Of a stretch of DNA of 64,000 nucleotides, positions 1-11,619 are shown one piece after another (within the stretch, counting starts at the first letter, position 1; every line of letters starts with the position of its first letter). The stretch is from positions 62,001 through 126,000 of the forward strand of contig JAQMWT010000029.1 in assembly GCA_029834535.1 (NCBI GenBank). The letters are read 5' to 3'. The DNA is from Chrysophaeum taylorii. Lineage: Eukaryota > Sar > Pelagophyceae > Pelagomonadales > Pelagomonadaceae. The notes below the pieces were generated by a model that saw nothing but the letters and a program-made list of their open reading frames with translations, made no database searches and was not told the origin of the DNA. Position numbers and translations under genes: made by a program.

Positions 1-3000
1 TGGATACGTGTTTAGGTAGCCAAAGGCGCTTGGGAATAGCTTGTAGATCATCCACGATCTTTAGGAAGGGGCGTGGATGGAGGATAGGCCACGACAATTT
101 AATTGGTCCAGTAGAATACCTGCGTGCGATGCATATCCATCTTTCTCTAGATTGGTAGTCGCCACAGAGGTAGGTCGGGAACCTATCAACAACATCGACA
201 CAGTAATCGAGTGTAGTATGGATGAGATTGGCCACTGTGATGTGGTCTTGATGACAGTACTTATGCGGAGGCGTCATCTCAGCCAGTAGTACCAAGGGCT
301 GGAGTAACTTGATGACAGACAGCATGCTGTCGAAAAGAGAATCGTCCAGCAGGCTGTGTAAGTCTTCTGTCTTATGCTGCTTTAGTAGATTCCTGTTCGT
401 GCAGGGAGGAGTAATCTCAATTATATCACAATAGAATTTGCGCCTTTCCTCTGGTGAGATTAGGTGAAGATGGTTAATAAAGGCGGGGAGAGATTCAAAT
501 AATAATACTGTAGGGAAACGGTGGCGTAACATACGAACAAGCGTATCATCAGACTCAACAACAACTTTTACATTGATATTTAAGCCTAAGTCATTAGTGG
601 CTTGAGACAGGAACGCCGGAGTTGACAAACCAGAACAAAGTAACATGACAGAGGGTTTGCGGAGATTGGACTCTTGTGAGAGAAACACTGGGCGTGAGAG
701 TAGTCAGGTTAATGGCTGCGTGTTTTGCTGAACAAACTTGTTCTGTTTCCGAAGATTGAGAACCAAAGGGCGAATCCACGGGCGATCTGGTAAAACTCTT
801 TGGAGTAGGTAGTTGTAGTATGCCAGTAGATCCCTGTTTTCATGGTATCGCTTGAGCGGAAATGCGAGGGAACGAAGTTCGAGTTGCTTGTCGCGAGCGA
901 TGTTGTAGGTGAGACAAGGGAGAGCGGGTAAATTAGCTGCTATGTAGTGTATGGGAATACGTACATCTTTGTCTATGCGGCTCGTGACAGCGCTGAGCTT
1001 TGGCTCAGCTCGATCATTGAACACAGTGGTCAGGTTCGTCTGGTTCCACTCGAGCATGCTCAGGATAGCGAGATGTCGGTCGTGCACTGGCTGAAGACAT
1101 AAAGCGAAGTCGATCTTAACATAGCCAACTTGTGGATGATCTGGTAGGGGAACAACAATGTTACGTGTTAACATCATGTGTGAGGCACGTTGTTGTCCAG
1201 TGGCTGTTTGAATAACAATCGGCGCGTATTTGGAGTCCAGTGGAATAATATGATTGGGTATTGCAAAATCGCAAGTGGACATCAATGAGATGGTAGCACA
1301 AGAGTCAAAATATAGAAAAGAACAATGTGGAGGGACACTGTTTACCTTCATGTAGTTGGTGAGGAAGGCGTTTTCCGAATGTGGGCAAGTAGTGGAGAGG
1401 CTGGCTGTGAAGAAGTTCTCCAGCAATAACAGATTCGTTGGAATAATAATCGGTTGAACAGGTGGTGATGGTTCGTCAGCCTCATCAGCCATGCCGTGCT
1501 TTTCATCAAATGACGATAGCGAAGTATGATCGGCATCCCTTTTGGTTTCGGCTTGTGGGTTGAGGGCAGATTGGACCTGTGAAGATAGCGAGGACAGTAA
1601 CGCTGGTGGTAAAGCCGAGATGGCGGAAGCAGTAAAGAGGTTAGGCACAATATTGGAGGGATTACCCTGTGTGTTGGGGGCATTCTTCGTGTCTGTAGTA
1701 GGAGGAGTTGCCTTTGGGGTGGGAGCAGTAACAACAGTATGGTGTTGTGGCTCCACGTAGTTTAACGACTTTTCGGTCGAGGATAGATGAACGTCTACAT
1801 CATAAATGATGTCTTCTGCAAACATGAGTTGTTCGTTTAGACGAAGTAAGTTACTGTTGTCCTCAGTAGATGTCGTTGACAGAATGTCAGCTGATTGTAA
1901 TAGAGTCTCAAATAACTTGTTGATATTCTGTTGTAGCTGAGCCGTGGTATCATTATCTGTCACATGCTTCGTAAGTTCACTACACTGTTCTCGCAGGGTG
2001 TTTAAGGTGTGATTTGTTCGATCTAATAATTTCATGTTAGACCGAGAGGACCTGTCAAAAGTGCGGGGGTAAATTGGACGGTCATGGGACTGTCCAGCAG
2101 TTTTCTTGGTGACGTAAGAATCACCAGAACGATAATACGATAAATCGCTGCGAGAGAAAGGCTGGCGAGCATCATTAGAGTTACGCAAGCGTCTAGCATT
2201 AAACGTGGAAGATGTACCAGGTTGAGACGCAGTGATGAAGGCGAGTGTGTTAGCAGTTTGAGTCAGACTTTTGTCTGCTAAATCCAGCGTGTTTGTAAGT
2301 AGTAACTTTGGCTTTGGTTGAGATGATAAACCTTCGACATAGGGTTGCCAAGAAACAGGGCGTTCTAAGCGTCTTTTGTTCGACCCATTTGATACTACAT
2401 TATATAAGTCTAATGCGTATTCTAAAATGTAGCTAGGGTTGGTAGGGTGACACAATCGTTCAGCTTCTGGCACAGGCCGAGATGAAGATCGGGTTTCATA
2501 CATATAACACCAATCTACCCAACCACGATCGTAACGATTGTTGCTGGTATTATCGGCATAATGCCGATGTATCTCTTCATAAATTTTTCTACAAAGAGTA
2601 CCAAAGTCGAATTGAAGGTCAGTCTCTTCCTGGTTAAGTTGGTAAGAGATTTGCCTAAATGCTAGGACAGCTTCGATAAATACATGGACATACCAGTTAG
2701 GATTATAAACAACAGAGTTAAATTGCTGTTTCAAATAGGACACATCAGTAGTCGTAACAGACTCGTAGTGACTAAAGGCGATGAGCATAATGGCTCGAGC
2801 CTTGTTGGGTAAATAACTTTTGTTATATACCTCATTGATGGCGGGCCAGGCCGCAAGTGCTGGTTTTCCAACACTTTCAAGATTGAAGTAAGTATGCAAG
2901 AATGTAGCATACGTGTTCTGATAAGTGTGCCAGTCAGCAGCAGTTAACGAAAACATAGTAACAGGGGCACGAACACGGGTGTCGAAAGCTAATGCCTTCG

Positions 3001-3579
3001 GGTGCGCGCGATTTAAGATTCGTTCCTCTTCTAAGAAACGGGCATTGATTTCAGGACGTAATGCCTTGACTTCATAGTCGTAACAGACAGTAGCTAGCTG
3101 AGCTACTTCTGCATCAGGTAAGTTGGGAAAGCTTCGTTGGTGAAATGCCATTCCTGATACTCAGGGGGCAATTCATCAACAGCTAAACGGAGATCAGCAG
3201 CCCTATCGGTCTTCCATTCCAGGAAAACGCGATCGAGAATTTGATTCCGGAGGATCTCGTAGTCCTTGCATGACCGAGTATATGCTTCGTACGAGTCGTA
3301 CTCGAGGAAGGCATCGGCATGACTGGACCGTAACAATTGCTTAATATGCTTGATTTGCAAGGATACCTTGCGAGTCTGAAGCTGAAATCGATTTCCATCG
3401 TTAAGAAACTCAACTACAGGAGCTTCGAGCTTCAATATATCCGCACCTGTGATCGCCTTGGGTGCGGCTCGTGCTGCGTGTTCTGCCATAGCAGTTGACG
3501 GGGAACCTGTGTGTTCAGTCACGCAGTTGACACTGTCTAGACATTCTAAGGGGGTCTGTCTATCGGTGTCTATGTACAC
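1..3579 (-). mobile_element. Ty1/copia-like LTR retrotransposon copy B (fossil, runs off the left edge)
   Basis: This is the 5' half of a copia-like element read on the minus strand. About 3580 down to 3100 encodes a Gag-like N-terminus. About 3150-704 encodes a long Gag-protease region of about 800 residues, with a charged helical Gag part and a retropepsin-like stretch around the motif DSCATIS near 1300. Bases 1-700 match, at nucleotide level, the methyltransferase region of copy A (compare about 600-660 with about 11,310-11,370). The order Gag, protease, methyltransferase therefore appears shared. Integrase and reverse transcriptase would lie left of the window. The copy is partial here and looks broken in a few places in its methyltransferase part. 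It is AT-richer than the host genes. Copia membership is inferred from copy A. Confidence 0.75.
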
Positions 3580-5233
3580 TCATCGTTTTCGATGGAAAGA
3601 TGTCTATTTGACGACTGTGCAAGCTGTGAGTCCAGAGTAGTGTCGCTAAGCGTAGTCACTCAGGCAGCTGGTTAGTTTTGGTGCTCTCAAGGAGCTTGTT
3701 AAGTGCATTGCCATGGAATGTACGAGTGGACGTACCCAAAATATTCCATAACATGTGTGCAAGAGTACAGGTTAGCCAATTACACACACATCAACATTGA
3801 CATGACAATACGATACTATGAACAGGTGCACACAAGGTTACACGATCACGTGTGCAAAATATGTTATATACAGCCCAATGGTAATGGCGTTATATTCACA
3901 AGCGTGTTTACGTGGCGAGGCTGAACCGGCGCGGTAACAGTCCAAAACCCATAGGTTACGTGCACGTTTTAACACATGGTTTCTCAGGGACCCGCCTGGG
4001 CCCATAACCTGCAGAGCATTTAGCAAGCAGTGGTAAGTCACCTGGGAAACCATCCCGTCTCATCATGAACGTCTGGCAGTATTTAATTCGGGGAATGAAA
4101 AGGTATGTTCCCTATATCCTCAGAACACGACAGGCGGCATCTAGAACTACACGAGAAAGGTAAAGTGTATAGTGCTACATACCTCGGGACGCGCTAGACC
4201 ATGATGATGAGCTTAAGCACAAATCAGAGGACTATTTGATTGTGTAGAAAGGAAGAAGAAGGGTAAGGAGGAGATCACGCTCTAAACGGACGGATAAGGG
4301 TAAGAGGCAGCAGATTTCTCTGCAGGATCATTATAGCACGGAAGATGAAAAGACTGTCGACTATTTCGGATTAACGCTGTCCCGTGCAACGACAGACTAC
4401 ACATGACACAAATCAAAAGAAAGAAAGGACGCGGTACATCAAAACAATGCGAGGCATGTTGATCTGACGCAAGGTGGTCCTCGATGATTTTAATGATTTT
4501 GTCCGTTTTAAGCTCATCTTCGGTGCAAATGGCGAGTACAAGGGGTGTACCCGGCGTATTGGTTTTATTATAACATTTTGTACACGCCACGTGTACTTTG
4601 ACAACGCCTTTAATGGGTGGGTATCGATGAAATCGAATACCCTCGTTTGTCGGTATGTTAGGCGCGTTCCGGATGCGCTTCGCCTTTAGACACAACAATG
4701 AGCTCAAGAATTGGAGGTTGTCAGCGCAGTTAGCTTGTTGTGCCTCCGTAAGCAGTTGTTGGATGGATTGATGCCAACATTGAGGATCCTCAGGTGGTGG
4801 TAGTAAAAAATTCGGTGGCTGGGTGCCAAGCGAAGGGATATTCCCTGACATCATCGCCATAGCATCGAATTTACAATGCCTGAGCAAAAAATACTCTGTG
4901 TTTGCTACGTGCGATTTAGGAGTCACTGGCGAGGACTGATTTCCTTGAGCAACGAGAGGTAAGTTTGATGCTTCCGATTAGGAGAACTGGTTGGAGCAAC
5001 GCCTGGATTTAGTGCATTAAAAGGAGAGGATAATGATGACATGCCACCACGCCCACGGTTCAGTACAGAGTAACGTCGGCTCGCAGCATCCTTGTTCTTG
5101 GCCGGGTTCATTTTATAAAGGTCCTCACATCGGGAGTTTCACATTTTGGCGAGCCACGATGCCGCAGTATATGAGGGTTAGTTTAACGTAATTTCGGACG
5201 TAGTGAAGGGTAAGGGTTAAGTGTCTTGCTGAG
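3580..5233 (-). other. Spacer between retrotransposon copies A and B: probable LTR/leader plus an extra unknown ORF region
   Basis: This stretch lies between the RNase H end of copy A and the Gag start of copy B, both on the minus strand. It should therefore hold the 3' LTR of A, the 5' LTR and leader of B, or one LTR shared by both. No second copy of the sequence is present in the window, so LTR borders cannot be fixed. Between about 5111 and 4282 two overlapping minus-strand reading frames encode a protein-like sequence rich in Pro, His and Cys, including a CTKCYNK motif. I do not recognise it. It could be an accessory ORF of the element. Bases 3600-4280 show no convincing gene. Confidence 0.4.
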
Positions 5234-5522
5234 CTATGGGTTGTTGTAAGCCAAGTAACGTGCGGAATCTGGTGAAGAGCGGAGCACCAAAGGGTTTAGT
5301 GAAGCCGTCAGCGATGTTCTGAGACTGGGAACGTGATGTAAGCGTATACGTTTTAGATGTACGTAATCGCGAATACGAAACCAGCGTGTGCTAATAGCTT
5401 TAGCCTTAGTCGCACTGTCAGGATTATTTGATAGATGGATAGCAGAAGCAGAAACCCCAAGTATAGGGCTGTTACGTATGAACGACATGTCCGATAGGAG
5501 AGGGTTGTCATGAGCATCATAA

Positions 5523-5805
5523 CTAACTAACTAACTAACTTCAGACCTCTCCCGAGCATGGGAGCCAGGCCGGACCGACAGGAGCCAGTCCGGAATCACG
5601 GGCCTGTAGACGAGGAGCGCCGAAAGGTCGGTCGGCGGAGAGTGACCATCAAGCTTGTCGCCATGCGACGAGGAGACCGCGATGTGACTGACAACCAACT
5701 CGTCGATAACCTTCCGTCTTCGCCCCCCGGCCATACCCCGTCCCACTGCGAACGTTCCGGCTGCCAACCGGCCCGCCCGGGAGGCGAATAGGTGCCAACC
5801 TACGC
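5523..5805 (-). mobile_element. SINE-like retroposon with (AGTT)n tail and 14-bp target duplication
   Basis: A 283-bp GC-rich insert interrupts the RNase H region of retrotransposon copy A. It is flanked by identical 14-bp copies of catgagcatcataa at 5509-5522 and 5806-5819, a classic target-site duplication. Read on the minus strand it begins ggcgtaggttgg and ends in five AGTT units. A diverged relative lies at about 50,880-51,187 with the same head and an agttagtt tail. The insert has no coding capacity of its own. Short size, a simple-repeat tail and a long target duplication indicate LINE-mobilised retroposition. I do not see a convincing tRNA-type A/B box pair, so the origin of the head is open. 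The perfect duplication suggests a young insertion, later than that of copy A. Confidence 0.82.
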
Positions 5806-8800
5806 CATGAGCATCATAATCTAATAACAAATCTTTCCCTGGAGGTTGGCAAAGATAGTAGTATGGGTTTATAGCGAATGCCATTTCCGTTAATAATTTG
5901 CGTAACCAGACCACATCATCGGCACACGTATTAAGGGCGATGAGTTCACTCTCGTGCGTAGAAGTAGCTGTAATAGGCTGTAGTTTGGAGTTCCAAGTGA
6001 TGAGAGAACCGAACAAAAAGATGGCGTAGCCAGTTGTAGACTTGCGGTCTTGTTCATAAGAGGGTGCGTTATCAGCATCGACGAACGCGACCAGTGGATC
6101 AAAGTTACCTGTATTTACTTGTTCTTTAGTGTAATCCAACATGGTAACCATATCAGTACGATTGCCGATGAGAAGTCTAAGGTGGTCCATTAGAGCGGAA
6201 GAGCCAGAGTAGTACCATAGTCGAAGATTGCGATTTTCGGGCTTGCGCAAATAGCGGAGCTCCTGTTAACACTTGAACATGCAGAAATGCTGGATTATAC
6301 ATTCCTCGGGAACAACGACTAAGGCTTTGTGATAAATCAGGGCGACATGCCAACTGTACGAAAGTGAGCTTGCCAAGTAGGGTGGAGAAGGTGTGTAGAA
6401 TGAACTTGTCCATATCAGAAGATGGCTCTCCAGTTTTATAGGTGGCTGATGGTGACATCGGTGCAGAGGTAGGACGTAACTGCATTAGAATGGGGTCCTC
6501 TTCAAACAATGCATCAAGTTTAGCTTGACAGTCAAGTGAGATGGAACCATCAGTAGTACGCGTTATGCGCATGCCTAAGAGAGTATGAACTTCTTCAAAG
6601 GTGTCGACTGAGTATTCCTTTTTCATGGCTTGCTGGAATTCACGACGTAGAGTTTCCGAGGTGCACGTGATCACAACATCCTCCACTGAAAGCGTGCAAA
6701 ATAAAAACGTAGCGTCAGCTTGGACTTTAGCGTAGATGCATGTATCTGTTCGAAAGCGTGTATAGCCTAATGAGTCAAAGAAACCATTCATGGTTTGATT
6801 CCAAAGGGCAGGACTCTGTCGTGATCCATAAAGGGATTTAAGTAGTTTTGGGAGACGACGTCCTTGATATTTTGTATCTTCAGGATCGAGTAGGTAAATA
6901 CCTTGTGGCAATTTAACATGGACATGAGAATCTATGGGAGCTTGAACAAAAGCGTTAGGTACATCGACGTGGTAGAATGGAAGTCGTAGATGAGCTGCTA
7001 GCGCCAGAACACAACGGATGCCAGTAAGCTGTGCCATAGGACTAAATGTGTTGAAAAAGTCGGTGCCCAGAGAAGCTAAGAATCCTCGTAGAACCAGGCG
7101 CGCTTTGTGTTCGATGTATTCACCTGCGGCATTGCTTTTTATACGTAATACGAGGCGGGTATCAATAGGCTTTGAGTTGACCATGGGCAACGCGAGTTTA
7201 AAGCTGCCAAACTTAACAATATCAAAAATCTCTTTAGAGATAAGCTTTACGATCAGCGTCTGCGAGACCTTTGAGGCAGGTCAACTCATATTCATCAATC
7301 TTGATATCTTTGGCTTGAATTTTATATTCGTCCGGACCAACAGTGCTGGGGTCTTGAGCCTTGGTAAGATGGGTGATTGCGTAAGAAGCGACCTTATCGT
7401 TAGTGTGAGCGTAAGCTGGATCTTCGACAAGTTGAACGACTAGTAGAGGATCATCTCCAAAGTGGGCCTCAATGTAATGAGATTGCACGGTGATGTAGTC
7501 TTCGATGGCGGAGAGGTGAGGCTCGGAGGCACCATAAGAAGCATCATTATGATCCAAAATGGAATGGGGTGTGAGCAAAGCATAAGCATATTGAGCGGGA
7601 GGAACTTGAAAAGCTTGAGAGTGTTCAGAAATAAGATGAACGAGAGCACGAGGAAGGTGAAAGTCTGAAAGGCTGAAGTCGTCGAAGAGATGAAGAGGAG
7701 TGGCTTCCGTCGATGGATGGCTAAGGCTCCTATGACACATAGCGGAAGAAGATTGGGAAAGCCCTTAGCGAACATGATGATGAACGGATGGTGTAAATTC
7801 CCCCTCTGGAGGTATAGCCGTCCAGTGGATGCCATGAGCAACATGAAGGGAGTGGAGGGTGGGGTCGCAGAAAGTGATATACTGCGTGGAGAGGTCATAC
7901 TTGAAGTCAGCAAGTGTACCACCAGCTTGTTTATAAGCGGCAACAGTTGGCGAAGCAATACGAGTAAGAACAGCCTTGAGATTAGTCTTGCGACGAGGTT
8001 GAGGGTGATGAGGACCACGGGTGAGACGAAGGACATCCTGGGAATAGAGAGACCGATAAGACGGTAAAAGGGGCAAAGTGTTGGAAGACACGTCAGATGT
8101 AGGTGTGGTGACAGAAGCAGCGGGTGCAGAAGCGGCTGGAGCACTTGCGGGAACGGGAGAAGGAGCATGGGCAAGAGAAGAAGGAGTCCCCCTCTCGTGT
8201 TCAATGTCGGTGGACATAGCATTCCCCCTCTGCGCCGCATCATTGGGGGTGCTGTGAACAGAGAAGGGGATATCGGGTGAGGGTGCGGGTGGTGGATGTT
8301 GTTCATAATCGGGAAGTGGTTTAGAAATAAGATGAGGAATGGTTAGTTTAGAGGAAACACGGACTTGGCCGTTCTCAGGATTAAGGAAAACATCAGCTAA
8401 ATGGTTGACAATGGGTGTTATTAACGGGTTTATAACATTAGCACCACATAAGTAGATGTAAGGACGACATCGAGGTTCATATTTATGAAATTCATTTGGT
8501 TCCAAATGCAAGTAACAAACAGAGCCAAAAGGTTTGAGGTAATCTTGTTGGGGAACATTACATTGATCCAACAAAACTTGTTGGGGTCTTAGGACTTTAT
8601 TGTAAATACGTTCGAGGGAAACGTTAGGAAGGAGATTATACGATTGGACAGCATGTATAACAGCCCACGGGTAGTGTGGTGCCGGATCTGTTAGGGGTTG
8701 ACCTTTATAGGATACATTAAGCACGTGCCGGAGTCGTGTAGACGCGGCAGTTGCTATCTGACCAACAGCGGCTTCTACTTCATGATTAAAAACATGTAAG

Positions 8801-10131
8801 TACGGGGGGAAAGCAGACATATTAATACCGTGTTCAACACGAAAGGGAGTAGTAACATGTTGAGATAAGTAAGGTTTAAAAGAATCACAATAAATTTGTT
8901 TTAATTGTACATGAACATAAGTAGAGCAAAAGTTGCGAACAAACTCGAGGGCATTACAAAATTCGCTAGAATTGGTGGTACGACAAAAGTACACTAACAA
9001 AAATTTAGAAATGAGACACTTAAAGACAATGATATGGCGAAAGGATCCCCATTCCGAGAGGACAGATACGTAACCACCATCACATGCCCAGGCTTCACCA
9101 GGTTGAAAAACTTTTTCGAATGATGGTTGCTTGGTAAGATGATGTGGATGAGGAAAGCGTTTTTTATGTAACGTACAATCCACACAGAACTTACGGTAGG
9201 GTACATCAGAGGGATGATGTCCCGGACTGGCAATAACCTGAACAGCTTTTATAGCCTGGGAATCACTAGAGTGATGTATATTGCGAAAATTGGTAGCACG
9301 TCGCTGAGAATCTCGAAACGCGAGGGTGCATCTGGCATGAACTTTTCTGTCAAAGGGCGCATGTTTCTCATGTAACTGTCTTGGAGTTATGAGAGGAATA
9401 TGTTTCGCTTTTGTAGGAGATGATATATCTGCGGATGAAGTGTTAGAGAGGAAGACGTGAGCCACTGAATCGAGATGAAATAGTGGAAGTTCGTGGTTAG
9501 AAGCGAGATTATCACAACATGGAAAGATTTTATTAGAGATGTATAACATTGTAATGGAACTCTGGTGTAATATTAAGGATGTGTCAGTAGGAAAGATGTT
9601 TGTGAAAAAGGTTGACCTGTAGTTTTTGGTTAGAGAAGCGTGATCGGGATCAAAGGATGGTGATAACGTTAATTTACGCAAGTCATAGACAATCTGACAC
9701 AAATGTTTATAGATTACATGATAGGTTCCAGCCGGAATAGCATTAGCGATTATGTCACAGCATAGGTCCGGGGACAAAGACAGAAGAAAATTAATTTGGT
9801 ACGCTGTGAAATTATTGGCGCGTGCCAATTCGCGAGTTGAGTAATGTCGAATGCGATCGAGCCGTGGATCGTAAAGGATCATGTTAGCAAACCCACGAAT
9901 AGTAGGAGTTGGGGTATATATAGAATGAACTTTGGCGCCCATCTTCTATCACTGGATGTGATGAAGCCAAGGTATCTGCTTTGAGACAGATGCATGTCAC
10001 TTAAAGCAAAAATTTTTCCGATGAACTCGAGACGATTTTCCTGAGGGTAAAAAATGAAAGAACCGTGAAGCACAGTTGAAGTGTAGGAAACCAATGTTTG
10101 TACTAGACGACGCGTGTCTTGATTTTCATTA

Positions 10132-11334
10132 TTATGGTGATAGGCTTGGCATAACCAAAGAAAACCAGTAACAGGAGTAAGAGAGGTTTCCTGTATCATG
10201 TGTTTGGAAGATGTAGGTTTCGCCAAATGCATTTATGTGTGCCTGGTATTTAGAAGAAGAGTTAGAAACTATGATGTCTCCACCTGTGTGTCTTCCACCA
10301 GTGATGTAAATGATGGAGGAAGTAGAAGATTTATTTAAGAATAACCTGTGAGGTGGTTGGTTAGATTCTATAGTTGTAATACGAAAGGACACAGGTAATG
10401 TGGTAGATTTTGGGAACAAGCGTCCCATAATATTATAGAGGAGCACAAAAGCCTTGAGTTCAATGGGAGAGCTCATACAAGAGAGGGGCTTTCTTGAATT
10501 CGTTAAGAATCCTACGCGAAAGTTAGAAATGCCCTCCATTTCATCTTGACTTGGATGTTCGACTGTTTTGTTTGAGTGCAGACGAAGAAACAACATGGTT
10601 AAAGTTTCGAGCTCAGTAACTGTTAAGCGAACAGATCCTGTGCGACTGAAGTTGCTGCAAGTTTTGGGTATGGACACAAATGGCATGTCAGAGAAAACCT
10701 GCGTCCAAGGTTCGTCGACAATTAACTTGCGACTGATGGAGTTAGCGTGATCTGCAATGTCCAGGAAGGAAGTGACTCGTTTATTAGGCCAGGAGAGCAA
10801 ATCCAGATGACCGGTATTATATTTGCGAGCAACAAGAATCCATCTTTCTCTGGCTTGATAATCTCCACACAAGTAGCATGGAAATCGATCACATATATCC
10901 ACCGTATAGTGCATCGTAGAGAAGATGAGATTAGCAACTCGTATATGATCTTCATACGATGCGGAGTGTGGTGGCGTCATCTCCATGAAAAGAATGAGGG
11001 GCTTTAAAAGCTCAAGTACACTTAGAGCACTTGGAAACAAGGAGTCGTCCATATCACGCTCGAAAGTTGAAATGGATCTCCCGTTGATTATGTTGCGATT
11101 GGTGCATGGAGATGTCAGTTCCACTATATCAGTATAATATCTTGCACGTTCAGTGTCCGATGCTCGATGTAGATATGTGAGAAACTTGGGTAGTGATGGG
11201 AAAACTTCGATGGAATTATCAAAACGTCTTCGTAGCATGTGCGTGAGATTTTCGTCGCTCTCAACAAGAACTTTAACGATGATGTTGATTTGCGAGTCAT
11301 TGGAAGCGCAAGCCAAGAAGGCAGGAGTGGACAT
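10132..11334 (-). CDS. C5 cytosine DNA methyltransferase domain carried by retrotransposon copy A (fossil)
   Basis: This is a reading frame of about 400 residues. It has the landmarks of C5 DNA methyltransferases in order: a motif I-like start (STPAFLACAS), a motif IV-like SPCTNRN containing the catalytic Pro-Cys, a motif VI-like EMTPPHS, and a motif VIII-like QARERWILVA. It sits between the Gag-protease remnant and the integrase. The family transfers methyl from S-adenosylmethionine to cytosine. Capture of such enzymes by copia and gypsy elements is known from dinoflagellates and charophyte algae. The equivalent region of copy B lies at 1-700, so the domain belongs to the element and is not a chance insertion. 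Whether the product is active cannot be judged. Methyltransferase identity is by motif recognition only. Confidence 0.68.
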   Translation of the reverse strand: MSTPAFLACASNDSQINIIVKVLVESDENLTHMLRRRFDNSIEVFPSLPKFLTYLHRASDTERARYYTDIVELTSPCTNRNIINGRSISTFERDMDDSLFPSALSVLELLKPLILFMEMTPPHSASYEDHIRVANLIFSTMHYTVDICDRFPCYLCGDYQARERWILVARKYNTGHLDLLSWPNKRVTSFLDIADHANSISRKLIVDEPWTQVFSDMPFVSIPKTCSNFSRTGSVRLTVTELETLTMLFLRLHSNKTVEHPSQDEMEGISNFRVGFLTNSRKPLSCMSSPIELKAFVLLYNIMGRLFPKSTTLPVSFRITTIESNQPPHRLFLNKSSTSSIIYITGGRHTGGDIIVSNSSSKYQAHINAFGETYIFQTHDTGNLSYSCYWFSLVMPSLSP

Positions 11335-11619
11335 CCCGGAACAAAGTAGAGTTACAGTAGGTGTTCGTGAACTTGGAGACGTAGTTACCGTATGAAGTAG
11401 GCGTGTAGTAACCTTGCGTCATACAGGAGGTGACAAATGCTTGCGTATGTAAGGCAACTGCGAATGCATTGACTCCAAGATGGTTTTGAGCCACGGGACG
11501 TAAATTGCACGTTCCAGAAGGTTGGAGTATAGCTCAAGCATTTCGAGTTGTTCGTTAAAAGCACTTAGTCTGAACTGTAAGGAGCGAAGTGAATTCCGCG
11601 AGTGCTGTTTTTACAGCGA

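Larger units (their letters stand above)
5234..11610 (-). mobile_element. Ty1/copia-like LTR retrotransposon copy A with methyltransferase (fossil, 5' truncated)
   Basis: Read on the minus strand, the parts in order are: remnant of the Gag-protease C-terminus (about 11,600-11,400), C5 DNA methyltransferase (about 11,340-10,130), integrase (about 9,940-7,800, with ACDGG, YCDSF and HEVEAA as the D, D and E regions), copia reverse transcriptase (about 7,190-6,180, with the typical HVDVPNAFVQAPI and a VED-type active site in place of the usual YVDD), and RNase H (about 6,250-5,234, with DRKSTTGYAIFLFG and LSNNPDSATKAKAIS). Order IN before RT is diagnostic of Ty1/copia. The 5' end is lost at the junction with element C near 11.6 kb. 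A SINE-like copy lies inside the RNase H region. The element is broken, with several interruptions. Age is moderate: long frames survive. Confidence 0.88.

Noticed and set aside
5531-5800. Protein reading frame continuing from the RNase H region through 5,790-5,531
   Set aside because: This part is the SINE-like insert, not element protein.
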